A stretch of 64,000 nucleotides of DNA, taken from positions 78,383-142,382 of the forward strand of contig NZ_LWCS01000016.1 of the NCBI RefSeq assembly GCF_001650495.1. The letters run 5' to 3'. Origin of the DNA: Mycolicibacterium iranicum. Lineage in GTDB: Bacteria; Actinomycetota; Actinomycetes; Mycobacteriales; Mycobacteriaceae. Every line of letters begins with the position of its first letter. Within the stretch, counting starts at the first letter, position 1. This document shows positions 34,125 through 42,251 of the stretch, one piece after another. The notes under the pieces were generated by a model. That model was not told where the DNA came from, did not search any database, and saw nothing but the letters and a program-made list of their open reading frames with translations. The position numbers and the translations under genes were made by a program.

Positions 34125-34958
34125 ATGGCCATCCAGACCCCGGGCGGGTCGATGCCGCGCTCGCTACACGGCGCCGCCGACCGCGCTACCGACAGCAGTG
34201 CTTTCGAAAAACTTGCGCGTATCGGCTTTGCGGCCAGCGGCGTGCTCCACCTTCTCGTCGGCTACATCATCGCCCGGCTTGCCTTTGTCGGAGGCGGAGG
34301 CGGTAGCGCCGATCAATCGGGCGCGTTAGCCACTCTCGGAAGTCAAACCGGCGGCGCGATCATGCTCTGGATCGCCGCAGCCGGCCTCGCCGCACTCGGA
34401 CTCTGGTACGTCGCCGAAGCGGTGATGGGAGCCAAACCGCGTGACGGCGACGACAAGCCTGGCTGGAAACGGCTCAAAGCTGTCGGCCTCGCGATCGTCA
34501 ACTTCGCCATCGCGTTCTCCGCGGCCCGATTCGCGATGGGCAGCGGTCAGTCAAACGCACAGCAGAACGCCGGCCTGTCCGCACAGTTGATGCAGTCGAC
34601 ATGGGGCAAGGCGCTGCTGATCGCTGTCGGGATCGGCGTGGCGGCAGTCGGCGCCTACCACGTTTACAAGGGCGCATCGGAGAAGTTCCTCGACGAGCTC
34701 CGGGTCTCCGGCGGCAAAGCCGTGACCGCCATCGGCGTCACGGGGTACGTCGCCAAGGGCATCGTGCTGGCCGGCGCCGGACTGCTCGTCATTCTTGCCA
34801 CAGTCCAAGCCGACCCGTCGAAAGCGACCGGTCTCGATTCGGCGGTCAAGACCCTCGGCCAGGCGCCGTTCGGGAAGTTTCTGTTGATCGCCGCCGCGGT
34901 GGGCATCGCCGCCTACGGCATCTACAGCTTCATCCGGAGCAAGTACAGCCGGATGTAG
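34125..34958 (+). CDS. DUF1206 membrane protein
   Basis: A 277-residue protein with six predicted helices arranged as three DUF1206 repeats, each a pair of helices. The starts are F-E-K-L-A-R-I-G-F-A-A-S-G-V-L-H, G-W-K-R-L-K-A-V-G-L-A-I-V-N, and G-G-K-A-V-T-A-I-G-V-T-G-Y-V-A-K-G. The function of the family is unknown. AGGAGGA four bases before ATG 34125 fixes the start although the frame is open for over 160 codons upstream. Located between yraN and the adenylation/acyltransferase gene, 41 bp from the latter. Confidence 0.9.
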   Translation: MAIQTPGGSMPRSLHGAADRATDSSAFEKLARIGFAASGVLHLLVGYIIARLAFVGGGGGSADQSGALATLGSQTGGAIMLWIAAAGLAALGLWYVAEAVMGAKPRDGDDKPGWKRLKAVGLAIVNFAIAFSAARFAMGSGQSNAQQNAGLSAQLMQSTWGKALLIAVGIGVAAVGAYHVYKGASEKFLDELRVSGGKAVTAIGVTGYVAKGIVLAGAGLLVILATVQADPSKATGLDSAVKTLGQAPFGKFLLIAAAVGIAAYGIYSFIRSKYSRM

Positions 34959-34976
34959 ACCCCGGCTGAACACAGA

Positions 34977-34995
34977 TGAGGTGAGGGTATCCTCA
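34977..34995. promoter_or_regulatory. IdeR/DtxR-like iron box overlapping a leaderless promoter
   Basis: TGAGGTGAGGGTATCCTCA matches the iron-box consensus TTAGGTTAGGCTAACCTAA at 14 of 19 positions, and its core is a perfect inverted repeat (GGTGAGG-GTAT-CCTCACC, 34980-34997). A -10 (TATCCT, 34988-34993) lies inside it, six bases before ATG 35000. Repression by IdeR in iron-rich cells is plausible. Confidence 0.5.
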
Positions 34996-34999
34996 CCGA

Positions 35000-37498
35000 A
35001 TGAGTGCCCTCGTCGATCACCTGCGCAGCCACGGTGACCGCCTCGCGGTGCTGACCCGCTACGACCAGCTCACCTACGACACGCTCGCCGACGGCGTCGA
35101 AGCGTTCGCTGCCGAGCTCGGACACCGTCGCCAGTTGGTTCTGATCGAAACCCGCAACGACGTCGCGACGCTGGTCCGCTATCTCGGCGCACTCGCGGGA
35201 CGACACGTCGTCCTCCCCGTTCCCCCCGGCCATGAACACGCCAGCATCGTCGCGACCTACCGCCCTGACGTCGCCATCGACAGCGCTGGTGTTCACGTGC
35301 TCAGCGACGCCACGCACATGCTGCACGACGACCTGGCACTACTGCTGTCGACATCGGGCAGCACCGGCTCCCCGAAACTCGTTCGCCTGTCCCACACCAA
35401 TCTGTCCGCCAACGCGGCATCGATCGTCGAGTACCTCGCGATCTGCGAAAACGACCGCGCAGCAACGACATTGCCGATGTCCTATTGCTACGGTCTGTCT
35501 GTCATCCACAGCCACCTCCTGGCAGGGGCGGCGCTGATCCTGACCGAACATTCCGTCACGGATCCCGAGTTCTGGGATCTGTTTTGCCGCCACCGCGGCA
35601 CCTCGTTCGCGGGCGTGCCCTACACCTTCGAGTTGCTGGACCGGGTCGGCTTCCCCGCCATGCGGCTGCCGCACCTGCGCTACGTCACGCAGGCAGGCGG
35701 GAAGATGGAGCCCGAACGGGTCCGCCAGTTCGCAACCGTCGCAGAACAGCAGGGCTGGGATCTGTACGTGATGTACGGCGCCACCGAGGCGACGTCCCGA
35801 ATGGCCTATCTGCCAGCACATCTGGCACGTAGTCGCTCATCCGCTATCGGAGTCCCGATACCGGGCGGCAACTTCTCGATCGAACCGCTCAAGGACTGGC
35901 CCGACGACGGCACCGGCGAATTGGTCTACCGGGGCGTCAACGTCATGATGGGCTACGCCCACTGCCCTGCTGATCTCGCGCTCGGCGCGACCCTCGACGC
36001 TCTACACACCGGAGACATCGCCCGCCGAGCCGACGACGGTCTCTACGAAGTGATCGGCCGTCGAAGCCGTTTCGTGAAGATGTACGGACTGCGGATCGAC
36101 CTGCAGCAGCTCGAATCCACCCTGCGCGACGAAGGCATGCAGACCCTGTGCACCGACCGCGGCGAACGGCTCGCCGTCGTCGCGGCCGGGGAGCACGACC
36201 CCATGGACGTGCGACGGGCGGCGGCCGCATCGGCGGGTATACCCGCCGGCGCAGTCGACGCCGTCGTCGTCGCAGAGCTCCCTCAGCTGCCGTCCGGCAA
36301 GCCCGACTACCCGACGGCACGCATCCTGGCGGCTGACGCCGTGGCCCCGGAGGCTGCCGACGGCGACCTTCGCGCACTGTTCGCCGACGTCCTGCAGCTC
36401 TCGCCGTCCGACATCGACGACGACGCCAGCTTTGTCGAACTCGGCGGCAATTCCCTGACCTACGTGACGATGTCGGTGCGACTCGAGCGGGCCCTGGGCA
36501 GACTCCCGACCGAGTGGCAGCGAAAGACGTTGCGCGAACTGGCTGCTGCCCCGGCACCGAAGCCCCGCTGGTGGCAATTGTGGGGGAGCACACTCGAAAC
36601 CAGCGTCGCCCTTCGCGCCGTCGCGATCGTACTGATCGTCGGATCCCATGCCGACCTGTTCAACATGTGGGGCGGCGCGCACATCCTGCTCGGAGTGGCC
36701 GGATACAACTTCGGCCGGTTCTGCCTGACCCCGCTTCCGCGCGCCGTCCGAGTTCAGCACCTGCGCGACACGATCGCGTGGATCGCGCTCCCGTCCATCG
36801 TCTGGGTCGCCGCCGCGCTCGTGATCACCGATGACTATCACCTGTCGAACCTGCTGCTGGCCAACAAATTCCTGGGCCCTCACGACAGCATGACGGCCGG
36901 ACGGCTGTGGTTCATAGACGTGTTGGTGTGGACCTTGGTCGCACTCGCGTTGTTGTTCTGGCTACCTGCCATGGATCGCGCGGAGCGACGGTATCCGTTC
37001 GGTTTGGCGATGGCCTTCCTCGCCGTCGGTCTGGCGCTGCGCTATGACGTCCTGGGCCTGGAGTTGGGTCGCGACGCCTGGTTCACGATGCTGGCCTTCT
37101 GGTTCTTCGCGGTCGGTTGGGCCGCGGCGAAAGCCGGCACTGCGGTCCAGCGCGCGGTGGTGACGTTCGTATTGGCCATCGGCCTGCACGGCTACTTCGG
37201 CAACACGCTGCGCGAACTGCTGGTTCTGACCGGGCTGGCGCTGCTGATCTGGCTGCCCGCGGTTCGCTGCCCCTCAGGCGCCGCCCTCGTCGCGGGTGTG
37301 GTCGCGGAGGCGTCGCTGTATGTGTATCTGACGCACTATCAGGTGTATCCGCTCTTCGGTGAGCATCGGCTGGCCGGTGTGCTGGCGTCTCTCGTGGTCG
37401 GGGTGGCCCTCACGGCGGTGGTGGCCCAGGCGCGTCAATGGTGGCGCGAACGCAGGCTCAGCCCGGCGGATCCGGTGCTGGCTCGCGTTCTGCGATGA
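35000..37498 (+). CDS. adenylation-thiolation-membrane acyltransferase fusion (NRPS-like)
   Basis: An 832-residue single-module protein. Residues 1-440: AMP-forming adenylation domain with L-L-S-T-S-G-S-T-G-S-P-K, Y-V-M-Y-G-A-T-E-A, H-T-G-D-I-A-R and the A10 Lys in P-S-G-K-P-D-Y. Residues about 450-530: carrier domain with the phosphopantetheine Ser in L-G-G-N-S-L. Residues about 545-820: about ten helices resembling acyltransferase-3 membrane enzymes (L-R-A-V-A-I-V-L-I-V-G-S-H-A-D). It could activate an acid, hold it on the carrier and pass it to an acceptor at the membrane. There is no condensation or thioesterase domain. The iron-box-like site and the nearby SIP gene suggest a link to iron. 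The 3' end overlaps the thioesterase gene by 41 bp. Confidence 0.8.
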   Translation: MSALVDHLRSHGDRLAVLTRYDQLTYDTLADGVEAFAAELGHRRQLVLIETRNDVATLVRYLGALAGRHVVLPVPPGHEHASIVATYRPDVAIDSAGVHVLSDATHMLHDDLALLLSTSGSTGSPKLVRLSHTNLSANAASIVEYLAICENDRAATTLPMSYCYGLSVIHSHLLAGAALILTEHSVTDPEFWDLFCRHRGTSFAGVPYTFELLDRVGFPAMRLPHLRYVTQAGGKMEPERVRQFATVAEQQGWDLYVMYGATEATSRMAYLPAHLARSRSSAIGVPIPGGNFSIEPLKDWPDDGTGELVYRGVNVMMGYAHCPADLALGATLDALHTGDIARRADDGLYEVIGRRSRFVKMYGLRIDLQQLESTLRDEGMQTLCTDRGERLAVVAAGEHDPMDVRRAAAASAGIPAGAVDAVVVAELPQLPSGKPDYPTARILAADAVAPEAADGDLRALFADVLQLSPSDIDDDASFVELGGNSLTYVTMSVRLERALGRLPTEWQRKTLRELAAAPAPKPRWWQLWGSTLETSVALRAVAIVLIVGSHADLFNMWGGAHILLGVAGYNFGRFCLTPLPRAVRVQHLRDTIAWIALPSIVWVAAALVITDDYHLSNLLLANKFLGPHDSMTAGRLWFIDVLVWTLVALALLFWLPAMDRAERRYPFGLAMAFLAVGLALRYDVLGLELGRDAWFTMLAFWFFAVGWAAAKAGTAVQRAVVTFVLAIGLHGYFGNTLRELLVLTGLALLIWLPAVRCPSGAALVAGVVAEASLYVYLTHYQVYPLFGEHRLAGVLASLVVGVALTAVVAQARQWWRERRLSPADPVLARVLR

Positions 37499-38279
37499 GC
37501 CCTTCCTGAACCAGTGTGGCGGCGATGACGCCGTCCTGACGGATCAGACTCGCGGTGACGACGCCGCGGCCGCGCGCCCCGGCGGGTGACCGAGCTTCCA
37601 GAAGGTTCCATTGATCGGCATGCACGTCCTGGTGGAACCACATCGACGAATCGGTGGTGCCGCTGCGGTGCGTGCGTGACCGCATCGAGTGACCGTGTAC
37701 CCGCAGCGCGGGATCGATCAGATACACGTCGGTGACGTAGACGGCGATCAGCGTGTGCAGCAGCGGGTCTTCGGGAACCTCGACTAACGCACGCCACCAC
37801 AGTCTTCGGACGAAATCCTCCCCGGAACCCTCGTCGACGAGGCGGATGTCGAGTTCGTCGAGCGGCATCGAGGGTGCGGGGCCTGCCGGCCCGGTCGATG
37901 GCAACGCGTTCGGGTCATCGGGCAGCTCGTCGCGCCGACCATGCTCTGGTCCGGGTAACGGCGCGGCGAAAGACACTGTCGCCGTGGTCAGCAGTCGCTC
38001 GCTCTGGGTTGCATCGACGCGCCGCGACGCCGCGGTGCGGCCTTCGAAAATGCTTGCCACGCAATACTCGACGGGATCGCCTGCCTCGCCTCCGCGCAGG
38101 AACTGTACATGCATTGCGGTCGGCGCCTTCACCCGATCCACAGTGCGGCTGGCAGCGGCCAGGCTCTGGGCAACCAGTTGCCCGCCATAGGCGCGTTTGC
38201 CCTCCGGACCGCTGGCCGCGCCGCGCCATGTCTGCGAGCCGATCTCGCCGACATCGAGAAGTCCCAAAAGCCGGCTCAT
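37458..38279 (-). CDS. acyl-CoA thioesterase II (TesB-like)
   Basis: A 273-residue double-hotdog thioesterase. The N-terminal half has K-R-A-Y-G-G-Q-L-V-A-Q-S-L and H-V-Q-F-L-R-G-G, the usual TesB start with its catalytic Asp/Gln/Thr network region. The second half has S-R-T-H-R-S-G-T-T-D-S-S-M-W-F-H-Q and R-G-V-V-T-A-S-L-I-R-Q-D-G. It hydrolyses acyl-CoA to free acid. ATG 38279 overlaps the stop of the upstream CaiB-type gene by four bases (ATGA), so the two are coupled. Its last 41 bases overlap the convergent acyltransferase gene. Confidence 0.9.
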   Translation of the reverse strand: MSRLLGLLDVGEIGSQTWRGAASGPEGKRAYGGQLVAQSLAAASRTVDRVKAPTAMHVQFLRGGEAGDPVEYCVASIFEGRTAASRRVDATQSERLLTTATVSFAAPLPGPEHGRRDELPDDPNALPSTGPAGPAPSMPLDELDIRLVDEGSGEDFVRRLWWRALVEVPEDPLLHTLIAVYVTDVYLIDPALRVHGHSMRSRTHRSGTTDSSMWFHQDVHADQWNLLEARSPAGARGRGVVTASLIRQDGVIAATLVQEGLIAEREPAPDPPG

Positions 38280-39484
38280 GCCACCGTGCCCGATTCCCGG
38301 AGCTGGTGGACACGCGCGCTGTCGAGGGACAACCATTCGCGCAGCACGACGTCGGAATCGTCGCCGAGCGCGGGCGCCGGGACCGCCTTGGGATAGACAC
38401 CGTCGATCGACACCGGCAGCCCGGTGGCCAGGTACCGGCCGACACGCGGCTGGTCCAGCTCGGTGAACAGCGGGTTGTCGGTGACGCGCGGATCCGAGGC
38501 GGTCTCGGCGAAGTTCTGGTAACGCTCCCACAGCACCGACGTCGTCGACAACGCCGTCGAGATCTCCGCGCCGGTGCGGGTGCTGAACCATTCCGCGTAC
38601 AGAGCGCCGAGCGCGTCGCGGTGTCGGTAGCGCTCCCCTTCGTCGGAGAAGTCAGCCCCCAGCGACTCCGACAGAGCGGCAACAGCTTCCGTCGTCCCTG
38701 TCAGGGCGTTGAGGTCACGGAAGTGTCTGCCGGTGAGCGCGACCACCATGAATGCGACACCGTCACTGCTGGTGAAGTTCTGCCCGTAGGTGCCGTAGAC
38801 CGCATTGCCGATGCGCTGACGGGAGGTCCCGTTGATCATCGCCTCGGTGAGCAGACCGAGGTTGCTCGCGGTCGCAAGCGCAACGTTCTCCAGCGGAATG
38901 CTGATCTGCTGGCCGCTGCCCGTGGCGTCGCGATGCCGCAACGCGGTGACCACCGACAGCGCTGCGTAGAGCCCGCAGCTGACATCCCACGCCGGGAGCA
39001 CGTGGTTCACAGGTGTGGTCAGCCCCGGCGGACCGGTGACGAGCGGGAATCCGATCGCCGCGTTGACGGTGTAGTCGACGCCGGTGCCGCCGTCAGCGCG
39101 GCCGGAGATCTGCACGTGGATGAGATCGTCCCGGCGCTCGCGTAGGGCTTCATAGGAATGCCACTGGCGGCCAGCCACATTCGTGATGAAGACGCCGCTG
39201 TCGGCGATCAGCCTCGCGACCAGATCCTGGCCCTGCTCCGAGCGCATGTCGACCGCCAGCGACCGCTTGCCCTTGTTCAGTCCTGCCCAATAGATGCTGT
39301 CGCCGGCCTCGGTGAGGGGCCATCGCTTGTAATCTGCGGCGCCGCCGACAGGGTCGATGCGCAGCACATCGGCGCCGAGCTGGGCCAGTGTCATGCCCGC
39401 CAGCGGCACGGCGACGAAACTGGAGATCTCGACGATCCGCACGCCTGCTAGCGGCCGCGTCGGAACAGGCCCTGGTTCGGTCAT
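38276..39484 (-). CDS. CaiB/BaiF CoA transferase, 2-methylfumaryl-CoA isomerase-like
   Basis: A 402-residue class III CoA transferase. It carries R-I-V-E-I-S-S-F-V-A-V-P-L-A-G-M-T-L-A-Q, A-D-Y-K-R-W-P, Y-W-A-G-L-N-K-G-K-R-S, V-D-Y-T-V-N and N-H-V-L-P-A-W-D. These match what I know of Mct from the Chloroflexus 3-hydroxypropionate bicycle, an intramolecular CoA transferase making 3-methylfumaryl-CoA. Ordinary CaiB members, such as the gene at 2111, lack this combination. Coupling to a TesB thioesterase suggests a branched dicarboxylic acyl-CoA route. The exact substrate is not proven. Confidence 0.75.
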   Translation of the reverse strand: MTEPGPVPTRPLAGVRIVEISSFVAVPLAGMTLAQLGADVLRIDPVGGAADYKRWPLTEAGDSIYWAGLNKGKRSLAVDMRSEQGQDLVARLIADSGVFITNVAGRQWHSYEALRERRDDLIHVQISGRADGGTGVDYTVNAAIGFPLVTGPPGLTTPVNHVLPAWDVSCGLYAALSVVTALRHRDATGSGQQISIPLENVALATASNLGLLTEAMINGTSRQRIGNAVYGTYGQNFTSSDGVAFMVVALTGRHFRDLNALTGTTEAVAALSESLGADFSDEGERYRHRDALGALYAEWFSTRTGAEISTALSTTSVLWERYQNFAETASDPRVTDNPLFTELDQPRVGRYLATGLPVSIDGVYPKAVPAPALGDDSDVVLREWLSLDSARVHQLRESGTVA

Positions 39485-39611
39485 CCGCTCAAGCTAGCAA
39501 GCTCACCCCTCGGTGATCAGTGCGCTGCCGTCTCTCTGGGGAGAGCATCACGCCGTCGACTTGGCGACGACGCCGCGACGCCTGGGGGTCCGGAACGAGT
39601 GTCGGCCGGGA

Positions 39612-40385
39612 TCATATGAGCTCGATCGCCTCCGCGATGGAGGGCAGGACGCGGCTCGGCCGGAACGGATAGCGCTCGACGTCCTCGATCGTGGTCGACC
39701 CGGTGAGGACCAGGATGGTCTCCAGTCCGGCTTCGATTCCGGCGACGACGTCGGTGTCCATGCGATCCCCGACCATCACCGTGCTCTCCGAGTGAGCTTC
39801 GATGCGGTTGAGCGCGCTGCGGAACATCATCGGGTTGGGCTTGCCGACGAAGTAGGGTTCGCGGCCGGTGGCCTTGGTGATCATCGCGGCGACAGATCCG
39901 GTGGCGGGCAGCGGGCCCTCGGCGGACGGCCCGCTGACGTCGGGGTTGGTCGCGATGAAGCGCGCGCCGCCCAGAATCAGGCGGACCGCCTTGGTGATGG
40001 CTTCGAACGAATACGTGCGCGTCTCGCCGAGGACCACGAAGTCGGGAGCCACGTCGGTCAGCGTGTACCCGGCCTCGTGCATCGCAGTGGTCAGGCCGGC
40101 CTCGCCGATGACGTAGGCCGAACCGCCGGGGAGCTGGTCGGCGAGGAACGTCGCGGTCGCCAGGGCCGACGTCCAGATGGCGCTCTCCGGAACGACGAGC
40201 CCCGACCTCGTGAGCCGCGCGGCGAGGTCGCGCGGCGTGAAGATGGAATTGTTGGTGAGCACGAGGAAGGGACGCTCACGGTCGACGAGGCGTTGCAGGA
40301 ACTCGGCTGCGCCTGGCAGGGCGTGCTCCTCACGGACGAGAACGCCGTCCATGTCGGTGAGCCAGCACAGCGGTGTGGTGCGCAT
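39612..40385 (-). CDS. HAD-IIA family hydrolase (NagD-like phosphatase)
   Basis: A 257-residue HAD phosphatase of the NagD/PNPase group. Motif I is D-M-D-G-V-L-V at residues 11-17, motif II F-L-V-L-T-N-N-S-I-F-T, and motifs III-IV G-K-P-N-P-M-M-F and M-V-G-D-R-M-D-T-D. The large cap between motifs II and III is typical of subclass IIA. It dephosphorylates small sugar, nucleotide or glycolytic side products in the cytosol. ATG 40385 is the start. It stands alone, 127 bp from the CoA transferase gene, and is divergent from hsp20 across a CIRCE-bearing gap. Confidence 0.9.
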   Translation of the reverse strand: MRTTPLCWLTDMDGVLVREEHALPGAAEFLQRLVDRERPFLVLTNNSIFTPRDLAARLTRSGLVVPESAIWTSALATATFLADQLPGGSAYVIGEAGLTTAMHEAGYTLTDVAPDFVVLGETRTYSFEAITKAVRLILGGARFIATNPDVSGPSAEGPLPATGSVAAMITKATGREPYFVGKPNPMMFRSALNRIEAHSESTVMVGDRMDTDVVAGIEAGLETILVLTGSTTIEDVERYPFRPSRVLPSIAEAIELI

Positions 40386-40524
40386 AGGTTCAGTCTGTCA
40401 GCTCCGGTTGCGCGCTGCGACCTGCCGCCCCCCGGGCCGACGGCCCAGGCACCAAAGACGCACTGGGACAGCTGAACACAGAGAGCCGGGTGCGAAAAGT
40501 CTCGAAAAATATCGGCGCCCAGAT

Positions 40525-40551
40525 CTGGCACTCGGATAGCTCGAGTGCTAA
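40525..40551 (+). promoter_or_regulatory. CIRCE element (HrcA operator)
   Basis: CTGGCACTC-N9-GAGTGCTAA, against the CIRCE consensus TTAGCACTC-N9-GAGTGCTAA: the right arm is perfect and the left differs at two positions. It overlaps a promoter with -35 TGGCAC (40526-40531), a 17-bp spacer and -10 TAATCT (40549-40554), upstream of hsp20. Confidence 0.85.
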
Positions 40552-40621
40552 TCTCGGCGGTGCACAGTGATTTGGTCGCCCGCCAGGGTGGCGGGCTCTG
40601 AGACATAGGAGGTGGATTGCT

Positions 40622-41071
40622 GTGCTTCGCTTTGATCCGTTCAGTGATATCGACGCTCTGACCCGGGGCCTGCTCGCCAGCCAGACCGGATCCAATCGCG
40701 CGCCACGGTTCATGCCGATGGACCTCTGCAAGATCGATGACCACTACGTGCTGACCGCCGATCTTCCCGGTGTCGATCCCGGCTCGGTCGACGTGGACGT
40801 CGACAGCGGCACGTTGACGATCTCAGCGCACCGAACCGCCCGATCGGACGATTCGGCCCAGTGGCTGGCCAACGAGCGATTCTTCGGTCGCTACCGGCGC
40901 CAGCTCTCACTCGGCGACAACGTGGACACCGCCGCCATCAAGGCGACGTACGAGAACGGCGTCCTGACGGTGACGATCCCCGTCGCCGAACGCGCCAAGC
41001 CACGCAAGATCGAGGTGAATCGCGCCGGCTCGCAGACATCGATAGAACCCACCACCGTCGACGCCGACTGA
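40622..41071 (+). CDS. Hsp20/alpha-crystallin family small heat-shock protein
   Basis: A 149-residue ATP-independent holdase. It begins M-L-R-F-D-P-F-S-D-I-D-A-L-T-R-G-L, a common start in actinobacterial Hsp20. The alpha-crystallin domain (about 38-130) has Y-V-L-T-A-D-L-P-G-V-D, L-T-I-S-A-H-R-T, R-F-F-G-R-Y-R-R-Q-L-S-L and Y-E-N-G-V-L-T-V-T-I-P. GTG 40622 is preceded by AGGAGGT at about 40604-40610. The CIRCE element in the promoter indicates HrcA repression at normal temperature. It is followed by a strong stem-loop. Confidence 0.93.
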   Translation: MLRFDPFSDIDALTRGLLASQTGSNRAPRFMPMDLCKIDDHYVLTADLPGVDPGSVDVDVDSGTLTISAHRTARSDDSAQWLANERFFGRYRRQLSLGDNVDTAAIKATYENGVLTVTIPVAERAKPRKIEVNRAGSQTSIEPTTVDAD

Positions 41072-41088
41072 GAGCCGAACCTGTTGTC

Positions 41089-41125
41089 GCCCAGGGTGGT
41101 TCGGTATTGCCGACCCACCCTGGGC
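41089..41125. terminator. bidirectional terminator between hsp20 and the DUF2469 gene
   Basis: GCCCAGGGTGG at 41089-41099 pairs perfectly with CCACCCTGGGC at 41115-41125. Inside, TCGG pairs with CCGA around TATTG. It lies between two convergent genes. Confidence 0.85.
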
Positions 41126-41170
41126 CCGTCTGCTGCCAACGTCCGGGCGCAGGCGCGGAAGCGGTAAGAA

Positions 41171-41476
41171 CTACTCCGGGAGCCGCAGCTCGGGCTTCTC
41201 GACCTCTTCGATGTTGACGTCTTTGAACGTGATGACCCGGACCTGCTTGACGAACCGGGCGGGCCTATACATGTCCCACACCCAGGCGTCGCCGAGCCTC
41301 AGCTCGAAATACACCTCGCCGTCGGCGTTGCGGGGCACCATCTCGACGCTGTTGGCGAGGTAGAAGCGTCGCTCCGTCTCGACGACGTAGCTGAACTGCC
41401 CGACGATGTCCTTGTACTCGCGGTAGAGCGAGAGCTCCATCTCGGTTTCGTACTTTTCGAGATCTTCGGCACTCAT
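41171..41476 (-). CDS. DUF2469 protein (Rv2901c-like)
   Basis: A 101-residue protein of the strictly actinobacterial DUF2469 family. It has [18 protein letters not shown] near the N terminus and [21 protein letters not shown] in the middle. No known catalytic motif. ATG 41476 overlaps the rnhB stop by four bases, so it is translated with RNase HII, as in M. tuberculosis. The function is unknown. Confidence 0.92.
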   Translation of the reverse strand: MSAEDLEKYETEMELSLYREYKDIVGQFSYVVETERRFYLANSVEMVPRNADGEVYFELRLGDAWVWDMYRPARFVKQVRVITFKDVNIEEVEKPELRLPE

Positions 41477-42222
41477 CGGCTCAACTGTCCTTCACGTAGT
41501 ACGCCGTCTCCTGGCGTGTCCACAGGCATCCTCCCGCACTCAAGTTCTCCATGCTCCCCGGGTTCCCCATCGACGACCAGTCTGCGCACGTTGATGAATG
41601 AGAACCGGTGCTGACTCGACGGACCCAGCCGGTTCAGGGCCGCACTGTGCGCGCGGGTGCTGTAGCCCTTGTGTTCGGCGAACCCGTACCCGGGATGATC
41701 GTCCTCCATCGCCACCATCAGCCGGTCCCGACTGACCTTGGCCAGCACGCTGGCTGCTGCGATGCACGCCGCAGCGGCATCGCCGCCCACCACGGGCAGC
41801 GACGGCATCGGGAGGCCGGGCACCCGGAAGCCGTCCGAGAGCACGTAGCCCGGCCGCACCGGCAGGCCCGCCACAGCACGTCGCATGCCTTCGATGTTGG
41901 CCACGTGCACGCCGCGGCGGTCGACCTCCACCGACGGGATGAAAACCACGTGGTAGGCCAGCGCGTAGCGTCGGATGATCGGGAACAACCGCTCCCGCTC
42001 GGCCTCGTTCAACTTCTTCGAATCATCGAGCGCGGACAGGCTTTCCAGCCGGTTGGGACCGAGCACACACGCCGCGACGACAAGCGGGCCGGCGCACGCG
42101 CCGCGGCCGACCTCGTCGACGCCGGCGACCGGTCCGAGACCGGCACGGTACAACGCGGATTCCAGCGTGCGCAGGCCCGACGATTTGCGGATGACGGCCC
42201 TTGGGGGCCACGCAGCCGGCAA
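41473..42222 (-). CDS. rnhB: ribonuclease HII
   Basis: A 249-residue RNase HII that removes ribonucleotides from DNA and RNA in RNA-DNA hybrids. The catalytic acidic residues lie in [20 protein letters not shown] and [10 protein letters not shown], followed by [12 protein letters not shown]. The start is TTG 42222, with AGGAGG about ten bases upstream and mycobacterial-type opening residues (P-P-R-A-V-I-R-K-S). It lies 29 bp after lepB and is coupled to the DUF2469 gene. Confidence 0.95.
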   Translation of the reverse strand: MPAAWPPRAVIRKSSGLRTLESALYRAGLGPVAGVDEVGRGACAGPLVVAACVLGPNRLESLSALDDSKKLNEAERERLFPIIRRYALAYHVVFIPSVEVDRRGVHVANIEGMRRAVAGLPVRPGYVLSDGFRVPGLPMPSLPVVGGDAAAACIAAASVLAKVSRDRLMVAMEDDHPGYGFAEHKGYSTRAHSAALNRLGPSSQHRFSFINVRRLVVDGEPGEHGELECGRMPVDTPGDGVLREGQLSR

Positions 42223-42251
42223 CTGTCAACGCCTCCTTCTCAGCCGACTAC

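Noticed and set aside
37301..37498. A frameshift joining the acyltransferase fusion and thioesterase genes
   Set aside because: They are on opposite strands, both with proper stops and full family length. The overlap is genuine as far as this sequence shows.
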